Positions 11,476-19,833 of a stretch of DNA of 49,421 nt are shown here, piece after piece; positions within the stretch are counted from its first letter, which is position 1; each line of letters starts with the position of its first letter. The notes under the pieces were generated by a model. That model was not told where the DNA came from and ran no database searches. It saw only the letters and a program-made list of their open reading frames with translations. The position numbers and the translations under genes were made by a program. This stretch comes from Deltaproteobacteria bacterium (GTDB taxonomy: Bacteria > Desulfobacterota > BSN033 > UBA1163), in NCBI GenBank assembly GCA_018333535.1, contig JAGXTA010000025.1, positions 1 to 49,421 of the forward strand, in the 5' to 3' direction.

Positions 11476-13212
11476 CTAAAAATTTCGATATTTGTTCGTG
11501 ACCGGGAGTCTCCGGTCCTTTCCCAGGGCGCGGTGGGTGATCTTTACGCCCGGAGGGCTCTGCCTTCGTTTGTATTCATTCCGATCCACCATCCGGATCA
11601 CTTCTTTGATCATACTCTCCTTAAATCCCATCTCTGAAATCTCTTCAACTCCCTTATCCTCTTCGACATAGGCCTGAAGAATCGGATCGAGGACAGGGTA
11701 GGGCGGCAAGGAATCCTCATCCTTCTGATTCGGCCTCAATTCGGCGGAAGGTGGTTTAACAAAAACATTTCTGGGAATGGCGGCCTTTCCTTCTTTCTTG
11801 TTTTTGAATTTCGCCAGTTCATAGACCAACATTTTCGGAACATCTTTTAGAACCGCAAACCCTCCAGCCATATCTCCGTAGAGTGTGCAGTATCCCACAC
11901 TCATCTCACTTTTGTTTCCAGTAGTCAGGACCAACCAGCCAAATTTATTGGAGAGGGCCATCAGAATGTTTCCCCGGATCCGGGCCTGAACGTTTTCCTC
12001 GGTCACATCGGGCTTTGATCCCTTGAAAGAGGGAGAGAGGGTGTTTAAATAGGCCTGGAAGATTTCTGTGATGGGAATAGTGAGAAATTGAATGCCGAGA
12101 TTATTTGCCAGGAGTTTTGCATCCTCCAGGGACTCCCTGGAAGAATATTGGGAGGGCATGGCCACTCCCACCACTCCCTTCCTGCCCAGTCCATCCACCG
12201 CGATGGAAGCGGTTAACGCGGAATCGATGCCTCCGCTCAAACCGATCAGGACTCTTTGAAAGCCATTTTTCCGGATATAGTCTCCCGTGCCAAGGACCAA
12301 TGCAGCATATGTTTCAGAAAGGCGATCCAGGGGTTTTGAATCCCGCCGGGGGAGGGAAGGCCTCTTTTGGGTCGGATGGTTTTTACTGGACAGGTCAATC
12401 CTCCTCAAACCTTTCTCTTCTTCGGATAATCTCTCTCTTCTGACCCTGGGATCATGAAGCCGCATTCGAAAGACGGCTTCCATATCAAGATCCGCCAGAA
12501 CCAGGTCCTCCTCGAACTGTTTCCCCCGGACCATCAACTCCCCTCTTTGATCAAAGATCAGACTTCCTCCGTCGAAGACCAGTTCGTCCTGGCCTCCGAC
12601 AAGATTACAGTAGGCAACGATTGCTACATTGTCGGAGGCCCGTGTTGAGATCATCTTCTCACGGAAGGCTGTCTTACCGGCCTGATAGGGTGAAGAGGAG
12701 ATATTAACAATCAACTCTGCTCCTCCACAGAGGGCCTGGGTCCGAATCGGATCTCCAGGGTACCAGAGGTCTTCACAGATGCTGATGCCGACGGGGGTTG
12801 ATTTAAGGGTGAAGATGAAATTCTCTTCTCCAGCCTGAAAATAACGGTCCTCATCAAAGACACCATAATTGGGAAGATAGGTTTTGGAGTAGACACCCAT
12901 CAGCTTCCCATGGTGAAGAAGGGCAGCGGAATTGAAGATGTTTCCTTTTTTATGGACGAAACCTACGATGGCGGTGATGGAGGAAGTGGCCTGGCCGATT
13001 TTTTTGATGGCTTTTAAATTGGCCTCGATAAATTTTGGCATGAACAGGAGATCCTCGGGAGGGTAGCCAGTGACCGCCAACTCGGGAAAGACGAGCAGGT
13101 CGGCCCCCATCTTCTTTCCTCTGGCCATATAGTCCAGGATCTTTTTGGTATTGCCTTCGATATCCCCTACGGTCGTATTGATCTGACAGAGGCCAATTCG
13201 GAGTGTCCGCAT
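11476..13212 (-). CDS. nadE: Glutamine-dependent NAD+ synthetase
   Basis: 578 residues. The N-terminal nitrilase-type glutaminase domain has the catalytic triad Glu44 (FPELAVTGYP), Lys110 (SKTYLPNYGVFDE) and Cys146 (ISICEDLW). The C-terminal ATP-pyrophosphatase domain has the P-loop GLSGGIDSALT and TTGNKSEMSVGY. It converts nicotinate adenine dinucleotide to NAD+ using glutamine. It appears monocistronic, with TTCGGAGT repeats just upstream of its start. Glutamine use fits the surrounding nitrogen genes, but nadE is a housekeeping gene. Confidence 0.96.
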   Translation of the reverse strand: MRTLRIGLCQINTTVGDIEGNTKKILDYMARGKKMGADLLVFPELAVTGYPPEDLLFMPKFIEANLKAIKKIGQATSSITAIVGFVHKKGNIFNSAALLHHGKLMGVYSKTYLPNYGVFDEDRYFQAGEENFIFTLKSTPVGISICEDLWYPGDPIRTQALCGGAELIVNISSSPYQAGKTAFREKMISTRASDNVAIVAYCNLVGGQDELVFDGGSLIFDQRGELMVRGKQFEEDLVLADLDMEAVFRMRLHDPRVRRERLSEEEKGLRRIDLSSKNHPTQKRPSLPRRDSKPLDRLSETYAALVLGTGDYIRKNGFQRVLIGLSGGIDSALTASIAVDGLGRKGVVGVAMPSQYSSRESLEDAKLLANNLGIQFLTIPITEIFQAYLNTLSPSFKGSKPDVTEENVQARIRGNILMALSNKFGWLVLTTGNKSEMSVGYCTLYGDMAGGFAVLKDVPKMLVYELAKFKNKKEGKAAIPRNVFVKPPSAELRPNQKDEDSLPPYPVLDPILQAYVEEDKGVEEISEMGFKESMIKEVIRMVDRNEYKRRQSPPGVKITHRALGKDRRLPVTNKYRNF

Positions 13213-13230
13213 GTGTTATCCCCAAAAGAA

Positions 13231-13260
13231 GTTCGGAGTGTTTAGTTCGGAGTTCGGAGT
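13231..13260. repeat. TTCGGAGT repeat upstream of nadE
   Basis: Three GTTCGGAGT copies in 30 bases, in the 5' region of nadE. Same family as 5332-5400, 9346-9425 and 41893-41920. Confidence 0.6.
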
Positions 13261-13292
13261 CAAAAAAAGTTTATATTTCTTCTTGCCATTTC

Positions 13293-13425
13293 TTAACCCT
13301 TTTCTATTGATCCAGACAGACCAAGTTGGACTTTAACAGCATGCTCAACTTTTTGGATATCTTCTTCGGAGAGTTTGCCAATCTGGTCTATGAGTCGCAA
13401 TTTGCTCACTATTGTTGATGAATTT
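13293..13425 (-). pseudogene. MazF/PemK-type toxin, C-terminal remnant
   Basis: The frame ending at 13293 encodes SKLRLIDQIGKLSEEDIQKV followed by EHAVKVQLGL. This strongly resembles the conserved C-terminal helix of MazF-family endoribonucleases (typically SKERLI.KIG.L....... EEAL...LGL). The N-terminal RNase core is missing: the homology stops exactly at the edge of the fold-back element at 13426. A dead toxin. Confidence 0.6.
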
Positions 13426-13564
13426 GTAAAAAGTCCAAAAAGAGAGAAAAAGTCATGCTGAACTTGGTTCAGCATCTAATAAAATCGAGAACTTACGAGA
13501 CCCCGGAACAATCCGTGAAAGGAGTTCAGGGCATGGTTCAGGGTGACAAATAAGGACTTTTTAC
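13426..13564. mobile_element. 139-bp fold-back element
   Basis: Perfect 11-bp terminal inverted repeats GTAAAAAGTCC (13426-13436) and GGACTTTTTAC (13554-13564). Inside is an ATGCTGAACTTGGTTCAGCAT hairpin-forming stretch, and 19 bases at 13468-13486 recur inverted at 23141-23159 inside the larger MITE. It sits at the break point of the mazF remnant. Confidence 0.6.
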
Positions 13565-13574
13565 GAGATCATTA

Positions 13575-14000
13575 TTATTGTCTTTTATTCTTTGTGGACG
13601 TCATTGTTGTGTTAAGATATTCCTTCACGGCTTTTACAAACCGGTTCGCTTTATTCAAGCTTTCCTCAGCCTTGTCTGGCGAAGTTGGTTTCATTATCTT
13701 GTAGTCAAAGTTTTGTCTGAATTCGAAAGCTTTATGGAAGTCCTTGGACAAATCTTTAGGGAAAAGCCCTCTTGAGACGAATTCAGTGTCAAAGAGGCTT
13801 ATCACACCAGCATGTTTAGAAGGAACTTTACCGATTCTCTGTAATAAAGCAAGAGCCGCATAAAACATGGCATAGTATGATCGATTGATGATGCTTTGCG
13901 GGCTTCATTTTCCTTCTAAAAGGAATTTTGCATCATTAAGGGCAATTTGGGCCTGGTCTAAACGATATTTGATGAGATTTAAAATCTCCTCGTCTTTCAA
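13575..14000 (-). pseudogene. hepT: HepT-like HEPN toxin with an in-frame TGA
   Basis: The natural start is a TTG at 14000 that overlaps the MntA stop, with GGAGG upstream. Reading from it gives 31 residues of a normal HEPN N-terminus, then TGA (codon 32, 13905-13907), then an uninterrupted frame containing INRSYYAMFYAALALL and KHAGVISLF, the conserved HEPN segments, down to 13575. Full length would be 141 residues, normal for HepT. A single base change removes the stop, so this is a young nonsense allele that disarms the toxin. The ATG at 13868 would give only a 97-residue fragment lacking the first helices. Confidence 0.8.
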
Positions 14001-14317
14001 AAAGGAACTCCCTCCATTTCTACCGCTTTAACGAATAAAGAATAGCGCTCTGGACCATTATTCCATTCGTTTTTATTGAAAACAAACGGAACAACAACAA
14101 TGCCATATTCAAAACCTGCCTCCCAGGCACAATCGCTGACATAGTCTCTTGTTTCATCGTCCACTGGGTCGTCTAAAATTACAATAAGGTCCATATCAGA
14201 GGAAAGGGCAGCGTCACCTCTGGCCCGGGAACCGAAAAGAATTATCTTGTCCAGCTTGACTTGTTGAGAGAGCAGCATTTTGAATCTTTTAAGAATTGCT
14301 TTTTCAACCTTATCCAT
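13997..14317 (-). CDS. mntA: MntA-type minimal nucleotidyltransferase antitoxin
   Basis: 106 residues with the nucleotidyltransferase signature FGSRARGDA followed by SDMDLIV (GSX10DXD). In MntA/HepT systems this enzyme AMPylates the HEPN toxin and silences it. It precedes and overlaps hepT by two bases. The gene is intact while its toxin carries a stop codon, the order of decay expected when the toxin is lost first. Confidence 0.85.
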   Translation of the reverse strand: MDKVEKAILKRFKMLLSQQVKLDKIILFGSRARGDAALSSDMDLIVILDDPVDDETRDYVSDCAWEAGFEYGIVVVPFVFNKNEWNNGPERYSLFVKAVEMEGVPF

Positions 14318-14343
14318 AAAAAAATATCCTTACTTCATAACAC

Positions 14344-14492
14344 TTTAGTTTTTTGAAAAAGAGGCCTGATAAGATATCGTAAAACCCTAAATCCCCCTCA
14401 ATCCCCCTTTTTCAAAGGGGGAAAAGTAGCTCTCCTCCCTTTGGCAAAGGGAGGTAGGGAGGGATTTTATGAAGCTTTTTCAAAGCGCTAAA
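14344..14492. repeat. 149-bp fold-back repeat with TTTAG...TTTGAAAAAG ends
   Basis: The ends read TTTAGTTTTTTGAAAAAG on the left and, inverted, TTTAGCGCTTTGAAAAAG on the right (15 of 18 matching). Inside are CCCCCTTT...AAAGGGGG and CTCCCTTTGGCAAAGGGAG hairpins. Related ends occur at 16163-16316, so this is probably a small non-coding repeat family. Confidence 0.5.
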
Positions 14493-14500
14493 TTATTACC

Positions 14501-14716
14501 TTATTTCATATATTCATCGCCTATATCTCTGAGAGTGGCTTCTGACCATTCTAAAGCTTCTGTTTCACGTGCCTCATCTTGAGCCATCTTGCGGTATGCT
14601 GCTTCAAAGCTTGGTTCGTAAACAGGGATAATTGGTAATTTCTTCACCTTCGCCCACTCTTCTATTGGAAAAGATGATCCTTTTGTAAAAATAATCAACT
14701 TTACCAATAATGTCAA
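14501..14716 (-). CDS. Small ORF of unknown function after the response regulator
   Basis: 71 codons from a TTG that overlaps the response-regulator stop as TTGA. The last 55 residues (PIEEWAKVKKLPIIPVYEP; MAQDEARETEALEWSEATL) look protein-like and resemble the acidic tails of small antitoxins, but I do not recognise a family. The first residues are less convincing, so it could be the 3' remnant of a longer gene. Translational coupling to the regulator is possible. Confidence 0.4.
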   Translation of the reverse strand: MTLLVKLIIFTKGSSFPIEEWAKVKKLPIIPVYEPSFEAAYRKMAQDEARETEALEWSEATLRDIGDEYMK

Positions 14717-16146
14717 TCTTCTTCTGAGACGAGCACTTCTTTTTTGATATGGTACCGATCCATCTTGCCCCGGAGGGTGCTCCGATTGATTCCGAGCAGT
14801 GAGGCGGTCTGGACCTGGTTTCCATTTGTCTTTTGAAGGGCGCGAATAATCAGCCCTTTTTCTATGGCCGAGACCATATCCAGGCTTTCCTGGGCTAAAG
14901 GATTCCCTGTTAATTCCTCAAAGAGGGAATCGACAAGCTTCTCGAATGTTCTCCTGTCCCGAACCTCACCGGACTCCCGTCTCTCTTCTACTTCAAGAAG
15001 GAGCTGATCGTCAAGTATCCATTCTCCCTGACACAACAACATTGCCCTTTTCAAAACATTTTCAAGTTGCCTCACATTGCCCGGCCATCCATAGGAGGAA
15101 ATCTTTCCCATTGCTCCGGGGGTAATTCCAACCACTCTCTTTTTCAACTCGTGGTTGAACTTCCTCAAGAAGTAGGAGACGAGAGCGGGAATGTCCTCCT
15201 TTCTTTCCCTCAAGGGCGGAATCTTGATAGAGACCACATTGAGCCGGTAGTAGAGGTCTTCACGGAATTCCCCCTTTGCGATCGCTTCTTCCAGGTCTTT
15301 ATTCGTTGCCACGATCAATCGGATATCGACCCTGATCGTTTCCCTCCCTCCCAATCTCTCAAAGTTTTTCTCCTGAAGGACCCTGAGCAGTTTGGCCTGA
15401 GTCGAGAGGGACATGTCGCCGATCTCATCGAGGAAAATAGTCCCTCCGTGGCACTGTTCCAGTTTTCCAATACGCCGGGACGAAGCGCCGGTGAAGGCAC
15501 CTTTCTCGTGGCCGAAGAGTTCGCTCTCGAGAAGGGTATCCGGTATGGCGGCGCAATTGACCGGAAGAAAGAGTTGCTCAGAGCGAAGGCTGTGTTGATA
15601 GATGGCCCTCGCCATTAACTCCTTTCCCGTTCCGCTTTCACCCCTGAGAAGGACCGTGACATCGCTGGGAGCCACCTGTCCGATGACTTTGTAAATCTCC
15701 TGCATCCTGGGAGAAGACCCGATGATCTGTTCCTCCTCTTTTTGTTGATCCGGTTCGAAAGCATAGGAGACCCCATCCTTCATCAGTTTCCGTAATGTGA
15801 TCGCCTTTTGCACCAGCTCTTTCATCTGCGGAATCGGGAAGGGTTTCAGGATGTAATCGAAAGCCCCATATTTCATCGCTTCAATCGCCGTCTCTGTGGT
15901 GCCATAGGCTGTCATCAGAATGACAAGGGACTTCGGGTCGACCAACTTTATCTCCTTCAACACCTCGATTCCGCTTCGGCCCGGCATCTTGATATCCATG
16001 ATGATGAGGTCGGGGAGTGATTCTTTCAACCATGACAGCGCTTCATCCCCATTCTGGGCGGTGAGGACGGAGAAGTTCTCCTCTAACATCCTCTTCAGGG
16101 AGTAGCGGATCGATTTGTCATCGTCAACAATCAGGATCGTCTGCAT
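14713..16146 (-). CDS. NtrC-family sigma54 response regulator
   Basis: 477 residues. Receiver domain with Asp51 ([13 protein letters not shown]); AAA+ domain with Walker A GESGTGKE (169-176), the sigma54-contacting loop GAFTGA (216-221) and Walker [11 protein letters not shown]-terminal Fis-type helix-turn-helix ([19 protein letters not shown]). It activates sigma54 promoters after phosphorylation. Its partner kinase lies 182 bases upstream on the same strand, separated by a fold-back repeat. The amtB sigma54 promoter in this window is a candidate target, but the pair could equally control another process. Confidence 0.93.
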   Translation of the reverse strand: MQTILIVDDDKSIRYSLKRMLEENFSVLTAQNGDEALSWLKESLPDLIIMDIKMPGRSGIEVLKEIKLVDPKSLVILMTAYGTTETAIEAMKYGAFDYILKPFPIPQMKELVQKAITLRKLMKDGVSYAFEPDQQKEEEQIIGSSPRMQEIYKVIGQVAPSDVTVLLRGESGTGKELMARAIYQHSLRSEQLFLPVNCAAIPDTLLESELFGHEKGAFTGASSRRIGKLEQCHGGTIFLDEIGDMSLSTQAKLLRVLQEKNFERLGGRETIRVDIRLIVATNKDLEEAIAKGEFREDLYYRLNVVSIKIPPLRERKEDIPALVSYFLRKFNHELKKRVVGITPGAMGKISSYGWPGNVRQLENVLKRAMLLCQGEWILDDQLLLEVEERRESGEVRDRRTFEKLVDSLFEELTGNPLAQESLDMVSAIEKGLIIRALQKTNGNQVQTASLLGINRSTLRGKMDRYHIKKEVLVSEED

Positions 16147-16162
16147 GTTACCTCACCGTATC

Positions 16163-16316
16163 AATTTAGCGTTTAAAAAAAACAGTAAAATAGAATGGTA
16201 AAACAAGTTTGTCATTCCTGCAGAAGCAGGAATCCAGTCAATTTCAAAACCCTCTTCCTGGATTCCTGCCTGCGCGGGAATGACAGTAAAAGGGAACTTT
16301 TTCAAAGAGCTGAATT
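16163..16316. repeat. Fold-back repeat between kinase and regulator
   Basis: GTCATTCCTGCAGAAGCAGG... (16211-16237) is inverted at 16258-16284, a familiar repeat type whose spurious translation reads VIPAQAGIQ. The flanks carry TTTAGCG-like and CAAAGAGCTGAATT ends similar to those of 14344-14492. It lies within the kinase-regulator transcript. Confidence 0.6.
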
Positions 16317-16328
16317 GACACCTCTTCC

Positions 16329-18041
16329 CTAATTTATGGGAAGCCACACAGTGAACAGAGTTCCATTGCCCGGCGAGCTTTCCACCTCGATCTTTCCGTG
16401 GTGCTGGTCGATGATGCGATGGGTGATGGAGAGACCGAGGCCAATTCCTCCTTCTTTTGTGGAGAAGAAGGGGTCGAAGAGTTTATCGATGTCTTCTCCG
16501 GAGATTCCCATGCCGGAGTCCTGGATGGAGAGGTGGATCCATTGACCATCTTCCGAATTTCTCCCCTTCAGGGTCAATAGACCGCCCTCCGGCATGGCCT
16601 GAATGGCATTGAGCAGAAGGTTGAGCATCGCCTGTTTCATCTGCTCAGGGTCGATCAGGATCATGGGCAGGGTTTGGAACTCCCTTTCAACAGCGATGCG
16701 TTGTTTCTCGGCCTGAAGCCTGAGCAATTGAAGAGTCTCTTCGACAATGGAGAGAACGTCGGTTTTTTCAAAGAAAGGGGGGGCAGGTTTTGCGAACCGG
16801 AGGAACTGGTCGACAATCTCATTCATCCGATGGATTTCCTCTTCGATGACTTTCAGGTCTTCCTGCTGAGAATTTTCAGATGGCAGTCTCTCCCTCAAAG
16901 AATGGATGAGGATGTTAATGCTGGTCAGAGGATTTCGGATTTCATGAGCAATTCCTGCGGCTAATTGACCCAGGGCCGCCAATTTTTCGGACCGGATCAG
17001 CTGAGCCTCTGTTTTCCTGAGATCGGCCGTCGTCTTTTGAATCTTCTCTTCCATCTGCCGGCTGAAATTTTTGAGCTCCTGATACATGGAGGCATTCTGA
17101 ATGGCCAGGCCTGCCTGTTGAGCAAACGTCATGACCGAATCGAGCGTCTCCTTCGTCAACCTTCTTCCGGGTTCGGTGTGGTCTGCGGCAATCGCTCCCA
17201 GGACCCTTTCCTTCGTGAAGAGGGGGATGACCACAAGAGAGTGAAGATTGAATTTCTCTTTCAGGACGGGGTTGACCCTTGGGTCCATCCTCGCATCGGG
17301 GATGATATAGGGTTTCTTTTCCATTACGGATCTGGATACAATGCTTGCTTCAGGATCTAAGGGAAGCTCGATCCCCTTGATCTTCTCCACATCGACTCCC
17401 ACAGCCATTTTGCATTCGAGGAGATCCCTCTTTTCGTTGACCAGATAGAGCCGTGCCCGGTCGAATCCGATATTCTTGATCACCCCTTCCAATACGAGTC
17501 TGAGGATTTCGTCGATATCGAGCGTTTCCATCAGGCCGGAGTTTTCAATGCAGATCGCGGCCTGATTGGCCACGGTTGAGAGCATTTCCTCTTCGGACTT
17601 CGAAAAGGTCCGGGGATAGGAGGTGTAACAGTTGATCACGCCGATCACTTTTTCCTTGATGCACATCGGCACGCTGAGCATGGAAACCAGCCCTTCTCTC
17701 CTTGCCAGTTCCTTCTCTTTATAAAGAGGCTCTTTGAGGACATCGACAATAGCCATTGGCTGATTATGAAGGGCGACATGACCCACTACCCCCTCTCCGA
17801 GCCCCAGGCTTCTCTCTTTCAGATATTCCTCGCTGATGCTCTGGGTGGCCTTGAGTTTAAGTTTTTGTTCTCTTTCATCGAGGATCCAGAGAGAACAGAT
17901 CTTCGAATCCATCACATTAGCCGTCACCGTCACAATCAGGCGAAGCACGTCCTCAAGGTAGAGGCCGGAAGTGATCGCCTTGCTGATTTCCAGAAGGGCG
18001 TTGATCTCCCTCGCATCAGAAGTCATTTTCGTCTCCGGCAA
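16329..18041 (-). CDS. GAF-GAF sensor histidine kinase
   Basis: 570 residues, soluble. GAF 1 at about 12-165, GAF 2 at 172-325, coiled coil, HisKA with His366 (AAGIAHEIRNPLTS) and a C-terminal HATPase (LLNAIQAMPEGG, GIGLGLSITHRI). It likely phosphorylates the adjacent NtrC-type regulator. The start may be the TTG at 18041 or the ATG at 18026; both have a plausible RBS. A TATAAT box lies at 18072-18067 on the minus strand. GAF 1 is strikingly similar to the GAF of the ANTAR protein at 36322-37026 (shared runs such as IVTVTANVM.SKICSLW and VIGVINCYTSYP), so both may sense the same signal. Confidence 0.93.
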   Translation of the reverse strand: MPETKMTSDAREINALLEISKAITSGLYLEDVLRLIVTVTANVMDSKICSLWILDEREQKLKLKATQSISEEYLKERSLGLGEGVVGHVALHNQPMAIVDVLKEPLYKEKELARREGLVSMLSVPMCIKEKVIGVINCYTSYPRTFSKSEEEMLSTVANQAAICIENSGLMETLDIDEILRLVLEGVIKNIGFDRARLYLVNEKRDLLECKMAVGVDVEKIKGIELPLDPEASIVSRSVMEKKPYIIPDARMDPRVNPVLKEKFNLHSLVVIPLFTKERVLGAIAADHTEPGRRLTKETLDSVMTFAQQAGLAIQNASMYQELKNFSRQMEEKIQKTTADLRKTEAQLIRSEKLAALGQLAAGIAHEIRNPLTSINILIHSLRERLPSENSQQEDLKVIEEEIHRMNEIVDQFLRFAKPAPPFFEKTDVLSIVEETLQLLRLQAEKQRIAVEREFQTLPMILIDPEQMKQAMLNLLLNAIQAMPEGGLLTLKGRNSEDGQWIHLSIQDSGMGISGEDIDKLFDPFFSTKEGGIGLGLSITHRIIDQHHGKIEVESSPGNGTLFTVWLPIN

Positions 18042-18100
18042 ACGTTTTTTCCTCCTCTATCCTTATATTATAGTGCATCTAACACTTCTCTTTACATACT

Positions 18101-18263
18101 TCCGTTCGCCCTGAGGTTCTCGAAGGGTGAACGATATCGAGAGGTTCCGTTCATGGTTCGACATGGCCTGTCCTGAGCAAACCGTTCGTCCCTTCGAGAG
18201 CCTCAGGACGAACGGTTTTTCCCGAATGTCCTGAGCGAAGTCGAAGGAAGGGCTCACCACGAA
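18101..18263. repeat. CGTTCGTCCTGAG-type REP-like repeat
   Basis: Several inverted copies of a CCGTTCG..CCTGAG..TCGAAGG..CGAACGG module, including a perfect stem CCGTTCGTCC / GGACGAACGG around 18185-18219. Related copies lie at 37114-37212. The intergenic stretch 18042-18400 holds only this repeat and the gdhA terminator. Confidence 0.7.
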
Positions 18264-18333
18264 CGGATTGTATAGGGATTTCTGACGCACTACACCATCA
18301 TATACAAAACCTGTCTTTTTGCAAAATAAAAAA

Positions 18334-18362
18334 GGAGATATCAAATCCCTCCTGATATCCCC
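18334..18362 (-). terminator. Rho-independent terminator of gdhA
   Basis: On the minus strand GGGGATATCA pairs with TGATATCTCC around a nine-base loop and is followed by TTTTTTATTTT. It lies about 40 bases after the gdhA stop. Confidence 0.8.
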
Positions 18363-18400
18363 TTTTAAAAGTGGCGCAACGTTAAAGTTTCTTTCGTATC

Positions 18401-19648
18401 TTAAACCCAGCCCCTCAGCTTGCAGGCTTCCGCCACACGGGCCACAGAAACGAGGTAGGCGGCCTGTCTCATATTGACCTTCTCCCTTAAATACATCTGG
18501 TAAACTCCATGAAAACCCCGGGTCATCTTTTCATCCAACCTTTGGTGGATCTCCTCTAATGGCCAATAAAAGTTGTAAGTATTCTGAACCTGCTCAAAAT
18601 AGGATACCGTCACCCCCCCCGCATTGGCGAGGAAATCGGGAAGAACAAAGACATTATTCTGATGGAGGATATCATCGGCTTCGGGTGTCATTGGTCCGTT
18701 GGCCAGCTCACAAGAAATCTTGCACTTGATCCGACCTGCGTTTGCCGCTGTGATCACATTTTCAAGGGCGGATGGGAAAAGAACAGTGACATCCAGTTCG
18801 AGGAGCTCTTCGTTGGTAATGCTCTCGGCTCCCGGGAATCCATGGAGGCTGCCGGACTTAAGCTTATAATCCACCACCTGTTTCGGATCTATCCCTTTCG
18901 CGTTATAAATTCCTCCTCTGGAATCCGAAGCGGCAACCAATTTAAGTCCGAGGAGTTCACTGCCCAACAGAGCGGCGTATTGGCCGGCATTGCCAAAGCC
19001 CTGTATCGCCATGGTTTTGCCCCGGAGATCGATGTTTAGTTGTTTGGCGGCTTCACGCGTGACATAGACGCCACCCCGCGCCGTCGCATCTCCCCGGCCC
19101 TCTGATCCTCCAAGGGGAATCGGTTTCCCCGTGATGACACCGGGATGATGATGCCCAACCATCGTTTCGTACTCGTCCATCATCCAGGCCATAATCTGAG
19201 GAGTCGTATAAACATCCGGAGCGGGCACATCTTTCGAAACCGATATCGTCCAGGCGATGGCCCGAATATAGGCGCGAGCCAGCCGCTGCTTCTCAGCCTC
19301 TGACATCGATTTCGGATTGCAGGTGACCCCTCCCTTTCCTCCTCCCAGGGGAATATCGACCACCGCTGTCTTCCAGGTCATCCAGGCGGCGAGAGCCCGG
19401 ACCGTGTCGATGGTCTCTTCGGGGTGCCATCGGAGGCCGCCTTTTGCAGGCCCCCGGGCGGTGTTATACTGGATTCGATAGGCGTGAAAAATTTGCACCT
19501 TTCCGTCATCCATTTGGACGGGAAGCGTTACCCGCAGTTCCTGCTGAGGCCAACGGAGCAGGTCATGGGTGGCTTGATCTAACCCTAATCTTTCCGCCGC
19601 AGCATCGAGTTGTCTCTGTGCAATCGTAAAAGGGTTCATCTCTAACAT
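18401..19648 (-). CDS. gdhA: Glu/Leu/Phe/Val-type glutamate dehydrogenase
   Basis: 415 residues from the ATG at 19648 (RBS AAGGAG, eight bases). It interconverts glutamate with 2-oxoglutarate plus ammonia. The substrate domain has KGGLRWHPE and the catalytic lysine in PLGGGKGGV, followed by the proton-relay motif PAPDV. The Rossmann domain has [13 protein letters not shown]. Cofactor preference cannot be read with confidence. An upstream in-frame start at 19690 would fall in the terminator hairpin of the leader and is rejected. The gene has its own TTGACA promoter and a hairpin-terminator leader matching the ANTAR antitermination layout, shared with the upstream KaiC/PPDK gene. Confidence 0.95.
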   Translation of the reverse strand: MLEMNPFTIAQRQLDAAAERLGLDQATHDLLRWPQQELRVTLPVQMDDGKVQIFHAYRIQYNTARGPAKGGLRWHPEETIDTVRALAAWMTWKTAVVDIPLGGGKGGVTCNPKSMSEAEKQRLARAYIRAIAWTISVSKDVPAPDVYTTPQIMAWMMDEYETMVGHHHPGVITGKPIPLGGSEGRGDATARGGVYVTREAAKQLNIDLRGKTMAIQGFGNAGQYAALLGSELLGLKLVAASDSRGGIYNAKGIDPKQVVDYKLKSGSLHGFPGAESITNEELLELDVTVLFPSALENVITAANAGRIKCKISCELANGPMTPEADDILHQNNVFVLPDFLANAGGVTVSYFEQVQNTYNFYWPLEEIHQRLDEKMTRGFHGVYQMYLREKVNMRQAAYLVSVARVAEACKLRGWV

Positions 19649-19682
19649 ATCTTTTTCTCCTTTTTTGGGATGAATAAAAAAA

Positions 19683-19730
19683 GGCGCCAAATTTCTTTGA
19701 CGCCTTTGTCCTCAATACCCCGTTGTATTG
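19683..19730 (-). promoter_or_regulatory. ANTAR-type dual-hexaloop antiterminator/terminator in the gdhA leader
   Basis: Minus strand, 5' to 3'. Hairpin P1 is CAATAC-AACGGG-GTATTG (19730-19713), then two bases, then P2 GAC-AAAGGC-GTC. The 3' half of P2 is also the start of the terminator GGCGTCAAA-GAAA-TTTGGCGCC (19704-19683), followed by seven Ts. Both loops are six bases with A at position 1 and G at 4, the signature bound by ANTAR proteins. P2 and the terminator cannot form together. The leader ends 34 bases before the start codon. Confidence 0.75.
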
Positions 19731-19740
19731 ATTGATTCAG

Positions 19741-19769
19741 TTTTTAATATAATAACCGTTTTTTGTCAA
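19741..19769 (-). promoter_or_regulatory. Promoter of gdhA
   Basis: TTGACA on the minus strand (19769-19764), followed after 17 bases by an A/T-rich -10 region (TAAAAA; the exact hexamer is uncertain). Transcription would begin close to hairpin P1. Confidence 0.6.
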
Positions 19770-19833
19770 GAAAATAAAATGAGATAAAATGAGATTTCTG
19801 AAAAAGCCCAGAAATCTCTCAATCATCTTTTTT

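Noticed and set aside
13293-13475. Intact 60-codon gene
   Set aside because: Its N-terminal codons come from the fold-back element (MLNQVQHDFF is typical repeat translation); only the MazF-like tail is genuine.
13905-13907. TGA in hepT as a selenocysteine codon
   Set aside because: HEPN toxins do not use selenocysteine here and no SECIS-like hairpin is obvious downstream. A nonsense mutation is simpler.
16211-16284. CRISPR-like repeat array
   Set aside because: Only two inverted copies of a known dispersed repeat, with no spacers and no cas genes.
19683-19704. Simple terminator of the upstream KaiC/PPDK gene
   Set aside because: A TTGACA promoter lies between that gene and the hairpin, and the same unit precedes the KaiC/PPDK gene, where the upstream neighbour is dead. 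A leader role explains both.
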